Shown here one piece after another: positions 1 to 15,463 of a stretch of 64,000 nt of DNA (positions are counted from its first letter, which is position 1; each line of letters starts with the position of its first letter). A model generated the notes under the pieces. It ran no database searches. It saw only the letters and a program-made list of their open reading frames with translations, and was not told the origin of the DNA. Source of the DNA: Brachyhypopomus gauderio (taxonomy: Eukaryota > Chordata > Actinopteri > Gymnotiformes > Hypopomidae); the NCBI RefSeq assembly GCF_052324685.1, contig NC_135220.1:813828-877827 (forward strand). Reading direction: 5' to 3'. A program made the position numbers and the translations under genes.

Positions 1-409
1 TAACGGGGGGGAAATCAGTTGCTATACGTTAGCTTTGCATTGTGGGACATGTAGTTTGAAGACCGCTCCTCCCTCCACCCATTTTCACTTATCCCACTTA
101 ATTTCAATTCATCTTCCATTGTTTGACCTCCATAGTCCACAGTAAGTCTGCTCCCCGCCTGAAAGGGGGCGCTGCATGAGACTCTCCACCCACTGCAGCT
201 CTCTCTGGGTCCGTGGCCGTGCCCGGCCTGCCCAGAACAGAGTGCCCGCACTAACTTGCATGAGCATCAGTCATGTATGGTTGAGGCGCGGAAGCATGCT
301 TAAGTCCCTGGAGCTGAAGAGCGGCAGGCCACCCCATCCCACCCCGTTCCCGCCCCACCGACACCCCCATGCCAGCGCTCACACCCCCTCTCTCTCCGGG
401 TCTGTTCAG
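1..409 (+). other. CLSTN1 intron (partial)
   Basis: Sequence upstream of the first recognisable exon. It ends with a pyrimidine-rich tract and a cag acceptor at 407-409. I see no exon matching the calsyntenin ectodomain in it, and the short open frames here have no recognisable product. Confidence 0.6.
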
Positions 410-1661
410 GTGGCAGCGCCCGCATGGCCCAGTACTTCCGGGGCAACCTGGCCGGCCTCATGATCCGCTCCGGGAAGCTGGAGGACAAGAAGGTGATCGA
501 CTGCCTGTACACCTGCAAGGAGGGGCTGGACGTGCAGCTGCCCGAGGAGGTGGCCTCCGCCGTGAAGGTGAGAGACAGCGAAAAGGAGAAAACCTCCTGC
601 ATCAAAGCCTAAACGGCAGAGAGCTGCTGTTTGAGATGAGAGGTTGGGGGATTAAACTACTGGATATTTAGATGGTTGGGGAAGCGGTTCATACGGGGGT
701 CTGACACACCGACTCAACGAGTCTGACTCCCGAGTTCCCACCGTGTGCAGGTGGAGTTTAACCCCAACCAGTCCTCGCTGACCCTGGAGGGGGATGACAT
801 CGAGAGCTTCGAGAAGGTCATGCAACACATTTCCTACCTGAACTCCAGGCAGTTCCCCACGCCAGGCATACGGCACCTCCGTGTCACCACCACCGTCAAG
901 TCAGTATCCTGCAGCGTTCGCCTTCACACGCTCGTTTGGCTCAGTGATGTTGGGCTTCTGGGTGAGGTCTCCTGTACTTCTCACCGAGTGTGTGAGAAGG
1001 ACAGGAGGTCTGTGTGTAGCGCGAGGTTAAGCTCACGTGCGTGTCCGTCAGGTGCTTCAACGAGGAGACGTGCATCTCCGTGCCCGACGCCGAGGGCTAC
1101 GTCATGGTGCTCCAGCCCGAGGAACCGAAGATCAGCCTGAGTGGCATTGACCACTTCGCCCGCGGAGCTGTGGAGTTTGAGAGCGTGGAGGGCGTGACAT
1201 TGTTCCCCGAACTGCGCGTCATCAGCACCATCACGCGTGAGGCGGAGGCTGACGCAGAGTCCGAGGGGGAGGACGAGCCCACAGGTACCGCCCCCTAGTG
1301 GCAAGGAGGGGAAAGGGGGAAAGAGAGAACCGTAGGAAATTCTTGAGAAATGTAAACCTGAACATCTCTTCCCTTATCGTTTTAAAAAGTATTAATTTGG
1401 GATGCTAATGATGTAGCTAGAGTCTTTAATTGGATATCAGTGGAGAGTACTGACGTTAAACCTCTCGGTCTTTGGCAGTCCAAGAGACTGTGGTTTCGGA
1501 GGAGATCATGCACAACCTGGACACGTGTGAAGTGACGGTGGTGGGGGACGATCTCGACGGAGAGCATGAGAGTGTTGAGGTGGATCTGGCACAGGTGCAA
1601 CAGAGAGGCCTGGAGGTCAGCTCCACTAACGTGGGCATGGTCATCACTGGTACGTTCTTCC

Positions 1662-1710
<49 letters not shown>

Positions 1711-4479
1711 CTATTAACTATTGTGTTCTCTTTGCCAAACTGCAGTCCGATGAACAGATATGTAAAGAACTCTGTAACTGTGACTATGGAGTTTCTGTGC
1801 TTTGAACCGAGTTTGAAAGGGACTGTAGCGTGGCGCTACCACGACCATTCCTTCGGTGAATCTGACGGTGTGTTCTGGTGTGTGGCCAGGTGTGAACACC
1901 ATGGCAAACTACGAGCAGGTGCTGCACCTGATCCGCTACAGGAACTGGCACACGGAGGCGCTGTTTGACAGGAAGTTCAAGCTGATCTGCTCTGAGCTCA
2001 ACGGCCGCTATATCAGCAATGACTTCAAGGTCGAGGTACGGCTGACAGTGCAGTCTATCACCGACTGCAGCGTTTGCATCCCATTGGGTTGTTTTACAAT
2101 TAATTTAATTGAGAATTGCTTTTTTTTGTAATCACATAAGCATAAATTCTCAAGCACTGAGCATATCTCAAGCATATTTATGCTTTTTTTTCCCTTATAT
2201 AACCGCATCAGCATCAGGAGGTTTAAAAATAGGTACCATCTTAATCTTAATCTGAGTGAAATGTGTGTTGCTGTGTGTGTGTGTCCTCTCGTAGGTCAAT
2301 GTGATCCACACAGCCAACCCAATGGAGCACGCTAACAATGCCATATGGCAGCCACAGTTCATCAACCAAGTCAAGCACGCATCGGTGGACCTGTCTGGAC
2401 ACAACCTGGCCAACACCCATCAAGCTTCAGGTGGTCCAGCAGCCGTCCAGGCTGTTCTCCTATCAGTCTCCATCTGTTCCAGCGGGTCACGGTTCCCGCA
2501 GGCATTCGGACTACCTAAGGCTTGCTCCATTTCTCAGTATCTCATAATCCAGCTAATCCAGGATTTGTAATGAAAGCAGTAATCTTAATTTCAAGTTCTA
2601 AAAAATCATGTTCTTTTAGTGTGAGAGAAAATCTGAGCCAAATCAGATAACCGCTAGATAAAGATGTTTTATTTTATTTAATTGTGCATATTTGGGATTA
2701 TGTGTGAACGCTGCCTGTGACATCTTGATGGCCAGTCTCTCAATGGCATTGTGTCCAACTGTTCACTGTGTCTGAGTGGTGATGAATAATGGTTTGACTA
2801 AATAATGACGTCTTGTGCTCTGTCCTCTCTCCCATCTTGACTCCTCTCTCTCCTGTCTCTGGTCTCCTCTCTCCTCTCTCCTGTCTCTGGTCTCCTCTCT
2901 GTTCTCTCCTCTCTCCCGTCTCTGTTCTCTGGTGTCCTCTGGTCTCTCCTGTCTCTGGTCTCCTCTCTGGTCTCTCCTGTCTCTGGTCTCCTCTCTGGTC
3001 TCTCCTGTCTCTGGTCTCCTCTCTGCTCTCTCCTCTCTCCCGTCTCTGGTCTCCTCTCTGCTCTCTCCTCTCTCCCGTCTCTGGTCTCCTCTCTCCTCTC
3101 TCCTGTCTCTGGTCTCCTCTGGTCTCTCCTGTCTCTGGTCTCCTCTGGTCTCTCCCGTCTCTGGTCTCCTCTCTCCTCTCTTCTGTCTCTGGTCTCCTCT
3201 GGTCTCTCCTGTCTCTGGTCTCCTCTCTGGTCTCTCCTGTCTCTGGTCTCCTCTCTGGTCTCTCCTCTCTCCTGTCTCTGGTCTCCTCTCTGCTCTCTCC
3301 TCTCTCCCGTCTCTGGTCTCCTCTCTCCTCTCTTCTGTCTCTGGTCTCCTCTGGTCTCTCCTGTCTCTGGTCTCCTCTGGTCTCTCCTGTCTTCGGTCTC
3401 CTCTCTCCTCTCTCCCGTCTCTGTTCTCTGCTCTCCTCCCTGCTCCGTTTCTCTAACGTTCACAGTTGTTCCCAGCGCTGCCACCATCGTCATTGTGGTG
3501 TGTGTGAGTTTCCTGGTGTTCATGATTATCCTGGGTGTGTTCCGGATCCGTGCCGCCCACCAGCGCACCATAAGAGACCAGGAGAACGGCAAAGAGAACG
3601 AGATGGACTGGGACGACTCAGCCCTCACCATCACGGTCAACCCGATGGAGGTAGCGCACAGAAGATCACGTTTACCTTCTGGCCAACCGTCACACAGTAC
3701 ACTCTCTCACAAAATAAACAAAATACATAAACGAAAAAAAAAGGACATGGCAAACAGATGAACACCAATCCAGAAAATTCTTGAAAAACATCAGTCTGAA
3801 GGAATTCAGCAAATGAATTCACGCATTCGACCTGTGAATACAAAACCACCAGCTTGTCGAAACTGATGGGACCCTTAACGGCGTTTTCTGCTTCAGGGAT
3901 CCAATCCGTCAGCCACCTCAGTCGCAGCTAATTAGCATTAGCAACACGAAGCCGAGATTGTGACGCCAGACTGCTGTGCAGGAAATGGGATTTTTTTTTT
4001 CCTTTCAGCAGTAACAATTTGTTACATCATCCCCAAGCAAAAATAAAATCTGAATGACGGGTTCGAGGAAGGCCATAGCTAATGTGGAGAAGCTTTGGAC
4101 TGGGAAGGCCTTCTGCAGACTGCAGAGGAATCTTTAAATGGGTTCACTAAAGTGAAAGTACTCCTGAATTATCTAATGAAAAAGAAAAACCTCACACTCC
4201 TTCTTCTCATTACTTCTCTCTCTCTCTCTCTCTCTCTCCCTTTTATCTTTTCTGTCTCTCTCTTTCTGGCTGCCCCCTTGACAGACTTATGAGGACCAGC
4301 ACAGCAGCGAGGAAGAGGAGGAGGAGGAAGAGGAGAGCGAGGACGGTGAGGAAGAAGACGACATCACCAGTGCCGAGTCGGAGAGCAGCGAGGATGAGGA
4401 GGGGGCGGAACAGGAGGACCAGCAGGGCACCAGCCGACAGCAACAGCTGGAGTGGGACGACTCCACCCTCACCTACTGA
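410..4479 (+). CDS. clstn1: Calsyntenin-1, 3' portion (last eight coding exons)
   Basis: Type I neuronal membrane protein of the cadherin superfamily that links vesicular cargo to kinesin-1 through its cytoplasmic tail. Coding exons: 410-567, 751-899, 1052-1284, 1479-1649, 1890-2035, 2295-2430, 3466-3650 and 4285-4479 (stop TGA 4477-4479). Phases join without a break to give 456 residues plus stop; the 5' part lies outside the window. Recognisable stretches include ISYLNSRQFPTPGIR, GYVMVLQPEEPKISLSG and KLICSELNGRYISN. The exon at 3466 encodes the transmembrane helix (TIVIVVCVSFLVFMIILGVF), followed by the short cytoplasmic tail. Two kinesin-light-chain-binding motifs, MDWDDSA and LEWDDST, flank a very acidic Glu/Asp run. 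CLSTN1 rather than CLSTN2 or CLSTN3 is inferred from the LZIC-NMNAT1-UBE4B-KIF1B neighbourhood. Every junction is GT-AG. Confidence 0.96.
1665..1709. repeat. (CA)n microsatellite in CLSTN1 intron
   Basis: Uninterrupted CA dinucleotide run beginning about 15 bases after the donor site of the exon ending at 1649. Confidence 0.95.
2815..3450. repeat. CT-rich minisatellite in CLSTN1 intron
   Basis: About 640 bp of imperfect tandem units built from the words ctctcctgtctctggtctc and ctctctcctctctcccgtct. One strand is nearly pure pyrimidine plus G. It ends about 15 bp before the acceptor of the transmembrane exon (3466). It creates long spurious open frames on both strands. Confidence 0.93.
4215..4238. 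repeat. (CT)n microsatellite before last CLSTN1 exon
   Basis: Short CT run that forms part of the pyrimidine-rich region upstream of the acceptor at 4283-4284. Confidence 0.9.
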
Positions 4480-4627
4480 CACACACGACCTCCAACACAC
4501 ACACACGCACACACACACACCTCCACCTGCTCATTTCACTCTCTCATCTCTCCACCCTTGCCTACGTAAAGAGCCATGAGTTCAAAACCACAAAACGTTT
4601 CTTGAAGCTAACTGTGCACGCACATAC

Positions 4628-4866
<239 letters not shown>

Positions 4867-6896
4867 ATGAATACGTATATATATATCTAGAGTCTGTGGT
4901 GAGAGATGTTGCAGATTCAGCTTCAATTCCATTGGCCAAGGCTTCCCTGGTGACAGCTTAGTGGTGATATTCGGTGTAGTATAATTATCACATAATAGCT
5001 GAATGCAAGTTTTTAAATTATTTCGTTATAATTTTTTTTAACCAAGGGGAACCTGGCCTAGGTTTTTTTTTTTGTTGTTGTTTTTTTTTTATGTTTCCTT
5101 TTACATGTTAAGTCTTTCAAACGGACAGTCTGGTTTTATGTATATTGCACATGAGTTGGTTCGCTGCAGGTCTGTAAAGAGAAGCTTCAGCTCCATCACT
5201 TTTCCTTGAATGGGCTCTGTCCTGGAGACAGGAAGGCCAAGACGCTTCTTGCTCATATTTGACCTTTTTGATTTTTATTTTGTCCTTCTCTCTATAGTGC
5301 ATGAGAAAATTTGCAAAGTACTGCATAGAGAAAAAGAACATTGCTTTTTGATATTTTGTAAATATGATGAAACCATGTAATTAGTCGGTGTGTCCATACG
5401 AAGCCTGACCGATGGAGTCCAGTATCCAAAGCGACACAGCGCCTGCTGTATGTTTAGAGTCACAGAGGCCGTGGTGTGTTTCCCACAGTTTAATCCAGCT
5501 CCTCCATCATGCTTGTGTGACATGTCCGCTTCACGGAGAGAAACCCATGACAGAGGCTGAGGTTTCTGTGGCAAAGTGTTGCTCTTTTTGTCTTGTTTCT
5601 TGGAGGTGGGCGTCTCTTCCTTTCTGTCTTCTAGTTTTATTTAATGGAGCGGGTGGGTGTGGACTGGGTTCAGTGTTTTGGCTATACATAAACAATCTAT
5701 CTGGGCCGGCACGGGTACAATAGCTGAGACTGAGGCTCTGATGATTATTGTTGTCATGAAGGTCCACTGTTGGACAAACGTTTCTGTTGTGGAACCTCGG
5801 AATAATCACGTTCAGGTGATGACTATATTTGTGTTATGATTGGTACTGTACCACTGCAGGTTTTTAAGCCAGTGGTAGCGATCCTTTTTCCTGTAATCCT
5901 GTCTGCTCAGTCATAATTCATTATGATCACACCAATCATACACAGTTTGGACAAAAGGAGCTTCCAGAGTTTGATGTTTTCTTTAGCTTTATGAAGTCCG
6001 TGCAGAACTGTTTTCTGTCTTACTGTTACTGAAAAAAATCAGTTGGTCACTCTGCTGACATGTTATATGGAACATACAGGAATAGGAATACTGGGAAGAC
6101 ATCTTACGACAGGTATACTTAAAACAACAAAGATATTTTTGCTGTAGTAGACATTTTGTTGTTCTTGGAGCTCTACTGTATGTTTGCTTGTGTCCTCCTG
6201 GTGATGATTAGAACCTCCACAGGCCTGTGTGCAGACCATTTCCACACAGATCCTTCCCAAGTTCCGTGTTTGGTCTCGACTGCTCTACACAGCCATGCCC
6301 TTTGAATTATGTCCTCACATTTATAGCCAGTCTGAAGTAAATACATGGTACTTAATTCAGATAATAAGTTTCCTTGGAATCCATGGACATTCTCGATTTA
6401 CTGCAAAAACGTTAAGTCTTTCTTAGATTGCGGTTTTGAATATATATTTTTTGTCAGAATTAGTACAGATTAGTACGAGGTCTATTTTTATGACCCAGTG
6501 AAATGGCAGAGTACTGATGTCAAATAATCTTTCTTTTTTGATGTTTTGTTTTTGTTAAATTCACCACCAATAAATCCCCTTCAGAAAAGAAAACCAATAC
6601 CCTCCCCCCCAAAACAACAGGGCCCGTGAGTTCTAGATGTGGGAGTGCCTTTTGCCTGTCACTACGCATTACTAACGTAACTAACAAAACACTCATCCTT
6701 GCCATTCGAGCTCGGGCCAATTCCTTCCTTTGTAATTATTTAATTTTAGATTTTACAGCTTTATAGGGGGGGGAATGATTTTTGTTGTAATGGGGGCGAC
6801 AGCTAGTTTTATCAGAAGTGATTGTTTTAATTGTCCTATGTAGGTGTTCTGTGTTCATGTTGATGTGTAGACAAAGTAGGTTCATATTGTATCATC

Positions 6897-6902
6897 AATA
6901 AA
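6897..6902 (+). promoter_or_regulatory. Candidate polyadenylation signal for CLSTN1
   Basis: AATAAA followed within 30 bp by GT/T-rich sequence, about 2.4 kb after the CLSTN1 stop. Earlier AATAAA hexamers also exist, so usage is uncertain. Confidence 0.4.
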
Positions 6903-8411
6903 TATTGTACTAAATCATGTTTGAGGAAATCCACTTCTAAAGAGATGTATATTATTAAAGTTCTGTAGGCGGCGTATGTGGATTTGAATATAACAACGTA
7001 TATAGTGAAAGCTCATTTTGAAGCGTAAAGTCTGATTTCGTGACCAAGATCCAGAGGGCAACATAAGACTCTTAACTAGTGAAGTCCTTATCCTCTCCAC
7101 ACACATTTCCTGCACAGACTAAATCGTGAACTCTCAGATCTCTCACATGGTTTTCATGGGGTATTTTGTATTCAAAACCTTTTGTGCAACTTGGAAACGT
7201 TGCTTAAAACTCAGCTGAAAGCAAATCATTCCCACGAGTCCCCACTTTCACTGAATGAAAAATTGCAGTCGATCTTTTGTTCCTAGTTCACTTGGTCATA
7301 AGGAGGCAGGTAAGCAGTGACCCTCTAATAGGAACTGTGATTTCCTCAGCAGGTTCGCCCATTTCATGCCCATCAAATATTCACATCAAAATTCTGCTCC
7401 AAAAACTTAAACATCTATTTATATTCAAAGCGCCTGGTACACAAATTTGAGTAAACAAAAGTGTGTGAATAGGTGGACATGTAGTGGGCCATTGACTTCG
7501 CATGAATAATTCAGCTATATTTTTCATGTATTACACACAGAATTGTGGACTTCAGAGGGTAATACAGAGACTACACTACTGAATCAGAGACCGCCTATTT
7601 CACAGACTCACACTTTTCACGTTATTGTCTACTTTCAGATTGCTTTTTTTGCTCTTAAAATGTAAGGTGGGGAGTGTTTTAGAAATGCTACACTCGTGCT
7701 CTCTCACTTTTCTACCGTTGAAAGGCAAACTGTAGTGAAGTTGATGCTTGCTCGTGAACAAAATAAAGGAATGAGGAGACAGGCTTCAGTGTGAAATTGC
7801 AACTTTCTTGTGTATTTTTAAAAAGATAAGTGACTGGTACTTAGTATAGATTTGTATGCTGAAACATTAGAAACAGTCCTGGTAGAAAGTTTTATTTGTT
7901 TTAAGAAAATGCATGTTTTTAAAGTTTTAATAGCCACTTTTTGTAGGATTCATAAGCCATAATTTTTGTCAATTAGTTCATTATGGGGCTTTAATTATTC
8001 CACAGTGTTGATCTTCTCTCTGGCACACCCATTACACAAGAGTCTAGTCCACAAAAAACTGTTAAAGATCACCACCTAGTGTTTAAAATAGGCAATACTG
8101 GGATCCTGAACCAGAATATAAATATCTAATCACATTCTGCAGTGGTCCTAGTGATGCAGTGATATGGTTAAACAATGAGAGTATAATCACAAATGTTTAT
8201 TCTGGAAGCTTGATTTCACATTTTTTTAAATAATGAATTTGCATTATGATGGCATCTGAACAATGCAACCATGTTCAGAGTTCAACACTGCAGTGACAAA
8301 AGATTTGTTCCTCTTCTAATCATTCTCTGGACATGTGATCATATAGATCACAAGATTTGTAATCACACTAAGGCACCCATATTGTTCATAGCACAAGCCT
8401 TCCTGTTTTAG

Positions 8412-8453
<42 letters not shown>

Positions 8454-9046
8454 CTACCCCCACCCCATACTCAACTACCAACTCACAATTACGGAACATG
8501 CTAATAATATATTTCCATTTGTATTTTATACTGGTTAAACAAAGAAAAATGAAAGATTTCTGGAGTATGATACAAAACACGATCATTCAGCATCACAACA
8601 ACACTTTTATACAGAATACACTGAAGTTGTAATAATAACTATACAACTGCACAACCCTAACAAGCATGGCCAAAGTCTAGTGCACGTCTAATACATGAGC
8701 TAGAGCATGCAGCTTTGGACACTCACAACCGTCGGAATCCGTCAACTGATTGTTAACGTGATGGTTGTTGCAAACGTACATACTATACATTTTATGATAT
8801 TCTGACAATCCCCGATTGCAACTTTATCGTACCAAACATGTTGAAGTGTACATTAGTTAAAAGGGATTAATTACCATGAGTAAGATTATTCAAATTCAGC
8901 GTCTCAATAGGTACATGGGAAAAAAAGAATACTTTGCTGAAATGGCAACTAAAAATTGTGATCTGATCTGTAGGCCTATAGACATCACATTAAAACACCT
9001 TTTAGAAATCACAGCATTTACATAATACATCAGCAAAAGGCCCTCT
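6903..9046. other. Convergent interval between CLSTN1 and LZIC
   Basis: AT-rich sequence with no recognisable coding exon on either strand. Part of it must be LZIC 3'UTR: on the - strand the first AATAAA after the LZIC stop is at 8196-8201. A (CA)n run occupies 8413-8451. CTNNBIP1, which lies here in human, is not seen. Confidence 0.6.
8413..8451. repeat. (CA)n microsatellite
   Basis: Pure CA run in the region expected to be LZIC 3'UTR, so it would appear as (UG)n in that transcript. Confidence 0.95.
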
Positions 9047-10812
<1,766 letters not shown>

Positions 10813-11240
10813 TCAAGTGGCCGCCATCACCACATTCAGCACTTATGTGTAGGACTGGGTCAGTACAGCTCCATTAACGTCACACAGCTAGCTAGCTGCT
10901 GTCCTGAAGCACGTCAACTAGCAGGTCATCCACACATCTGTAGCTTCACTCTCACCTGTTGTGTTTCCCCCTCACGACACTGTTGTGTAATATGTGACGG
11001 TGCAGGTCGCCTGTACCGGGTTAGTGTGGTTTCACTTTACTGGCCTCTTCCTTCACATTAACGAAACCAATTCGCGCGATTCTTGGGCCACTTTGATGTC
11101 TAAAAACACAAATGGCCAGCCTTTGGGCTGTTTCGTGACAATTTTTTTTACCTATAAAAATCTGTCTGGTACTTGTGGGGACTGTTTATGATATAGAAAT
11201 GTGAAGTAGCGCGAACTGCTTAATCCCCCCCCCTCACATC

Positions 11241-11540
11241 CAGGGTTGCCAGGTCTTACAAAAAATATCCCGCACAAAATCAGTGTAAAACCCGCCCTTC
11301 AGAAGCCTAAACCAGCCCAAAGTTGTTGACGGGGGTGGGGGTAAAATGGAGACAAATTAAGTATTATATCTAACATAATATATAATATATTTATATATTA
11401 TAACACGATTCTTAGTGTTGACTTGTAACTCCCGCGGTAGCCCAAAAAAGCCGCACCCCGCGACCCCAGAATTTTTTACCTGCGGCAGGATTTTCAAACA
11501 AGCCCAATTTGGCGTGAAAACCGAGAATCTGGCAACTCTG
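11241..11540. mobile_element. hAT-like MITE upstream of NMNAT1
   Basis: A 300-bp element with ends CAGGGTTGCCAGGT and (reverse complement) CAGAGTTGCCAGAT. Perfect 8-bp target-site duplications CTCACATC lie at 11233-11240 and 11541-11548. The centre is AT-rich and no transposase is encoded. It sits immediately upstream of the CCAAT boxes of the NMNAT1 promoter. Confidence 0.92.
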
Positions 11541-11577
11541 CTCACATCTCTCTGATATTGTTGGGCGTGCCCAGGGA

Positions 11578-11610
11578 CCAATCAGGGCGAGCCTTACTGC
11601 GAACCAATCA
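11578..11610 (+). promoter_or_regulatory. Paired CCAAT boxes, NMNAT1 promoter
   Basis: Two ACCAATCA motifs 25 bp apart, the typical NF-Y arrangement, lying 50-80 bp upstream of the probable first-exon donor (ATTTTG then gtaagt at 11661). Confidence 0.55.
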
Positions 11611-12084
11611 CGACATCGCTTAGTTAAACAGGAAGAGCAAGACCCATGTATACTATTTTGGTAAGTAACGTGGAAAGCATTAACTGACCGTATGTTGACG
11701 TCTAATCTAACAGCATACAAGCTAGTTAGGTTAGACGTTTGAATCCGCATACAGATTAGTTAATACGTTTTATTTTAAATTATTGTTTTACATCTTTTTT
11801 GGCAGCATGTTTCGACCGAGAAATGAATCTAAATACCAACCTACCTACTTAGAATGCTTGTGCATATTGGTGTTTTTAATTATCATTCTTATATGGATTG
11901 TAATCTACTCGACACATTTAATAATGAACTAAATGAAGGCTCTAGGGGTTCTGGTTTCACCAGTCATGATTCATATCTGGTGGGATTCGCACTGAGCTAC
12001 TTTTTATTAACCAAACATTAGGACTGCCTACTAGTACTTCACTAGTATGAAAAAAATCCCCACTTTTAAATTATTGTTACTTAA

Positions 12085-14184
<2,100 letters not shown>

Positions 14185-14452
14185 GTTAATGCTCTGTGGG
14201 ATTGGCATCACTCACTTTGGGGGGGGGTGTGGGTGTGTGTGGGTGTGTTGTTAGTAAACAGAGAGTCAATTGAACTGCCAAACACTATCCTCATGCTGCT
14301 GTTCTCATAAGCACACTTTCTATAGGCCAGATCAACAAATGTTTGAATCCTTTTATGCAACGAGGCTTTATATATTTTTAACACATTTTGAGAGCACAAT
14401 TCTGTTTTTTTCAGAATTTCAGAATGTGTGACTGAAATGAACATTGAATTGC

Positions 14453-14605
14453 AATAAATGGTACATTTTTATATTTTTTCCTTTGGCAAACATTTGGTAG
14501 AGTACCAATATTTTTGCTAGTCTGAAATATGACTGTCCAACATATTTTGTTGATACTTCAATAATGCCACATTTGGACTGTATTTCTGTTTATTATTTCA
14601 ATAAA
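14453..14605 (+). promoter_or_regulatory. Candidate polyadenylation signals for NMNAT1
   Basis: AATAAA at 14453-14458 and again at 14600-14605, roughly 270 and 415 bp after the stop codon, each followed by T/GT-rich sequence. Confidence 0.55.
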
Positions 14606-15463
14606 AATCTTTGGATATTTAGTCTCTTTATCTTCAATATAATATGATAAACTTAATTTGCTCATTACTTTGTTTGCATGTACATAAATGTGCCTGAGGT
14701 TTGTGAAAGTCTTACAGAACTGTAAGAGACATTCATAGAACCACAGACTGTTTCTTCTAAATTGTGATACCTATTTGTTTATTTAGTGGTTTCTTGTGTT
14801 TATGTTAATGACGGTATTGTTCTAAGGTTCACACTTCGAGTTTAACATTTAATGCACCATCTCACTCTAGGCAAAGGCTGAAGAAGTATTTGCCTTGTGG
14901 GGAAATTTAACAGTGTAAACTACATGAAAGGGTGTGTGGGAGCAACCTAATAGAACCATGTGATTACCTCATGCATACAAAGGAAAGCCTGTAAACGTAT
15001 TGCTATTAATAACAGTGATTCATCTTACCTTGATTGATTACATGGGATGATAATGTAATATGAGGACAAATCCAATAATGCAGACCTGTTTACAACTTCA
15101 GAGTGAAATCTGATTTAACAATTAAACCATCCTAAGGGCTTCCCGAGAATGTTTTTTTCTTTCTATAATATCACTTATTTTAACTGCATATTCGAATATT
15201 TAAAATCCGAGTGACCATGCACTTATGTAAGTCAAGTAAAAGATGACTTGTTTTGTGTTAGGAAGTGTGTTCTGTCCTGTCTACTGTCTGCTCACAAAAG
15301 CTTGACACCTGGCTCTGCCCCCTTAGTGAGTCTCTTTTTAAAGCCTGTTAACTCACACTCACACTTCTTGTTAACTCACACTCATATTTCTTGTTAACTC
15401 ACACTCACACTTCTTGTTAACTTACACTCACAATTTTTTATCCTGCAGTTTCTTAGCAGTTAC
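14606..15463. other. Interval between NMNAT1 and the RBP7 relic
   Basis: AT-rich sequence without recognisable coding content. Its distal part holds the short tandem repeat described at 15346-15432. Confidence 0.6.
15346..15432. repeat. 23-bp tandem repeat upstream of the RBP7 relic
   Basis: About four copies of a unit beginning gttaactcacactcacactt, with the last copy diverging. It lies 30 bp before the relic start codon, in the place of its promoter or 5'UTR. Confidence 0.85.

Noticed and set aside
2798-3730. Long open frames (280-305 codons) on both strands in the CLSTN1 intron
   Set aside because: They are produced by the CT-rich tandem repeat. The products are Arg/Glu/Thr or Leu/Ser repeats in several frames at once, with no domain.
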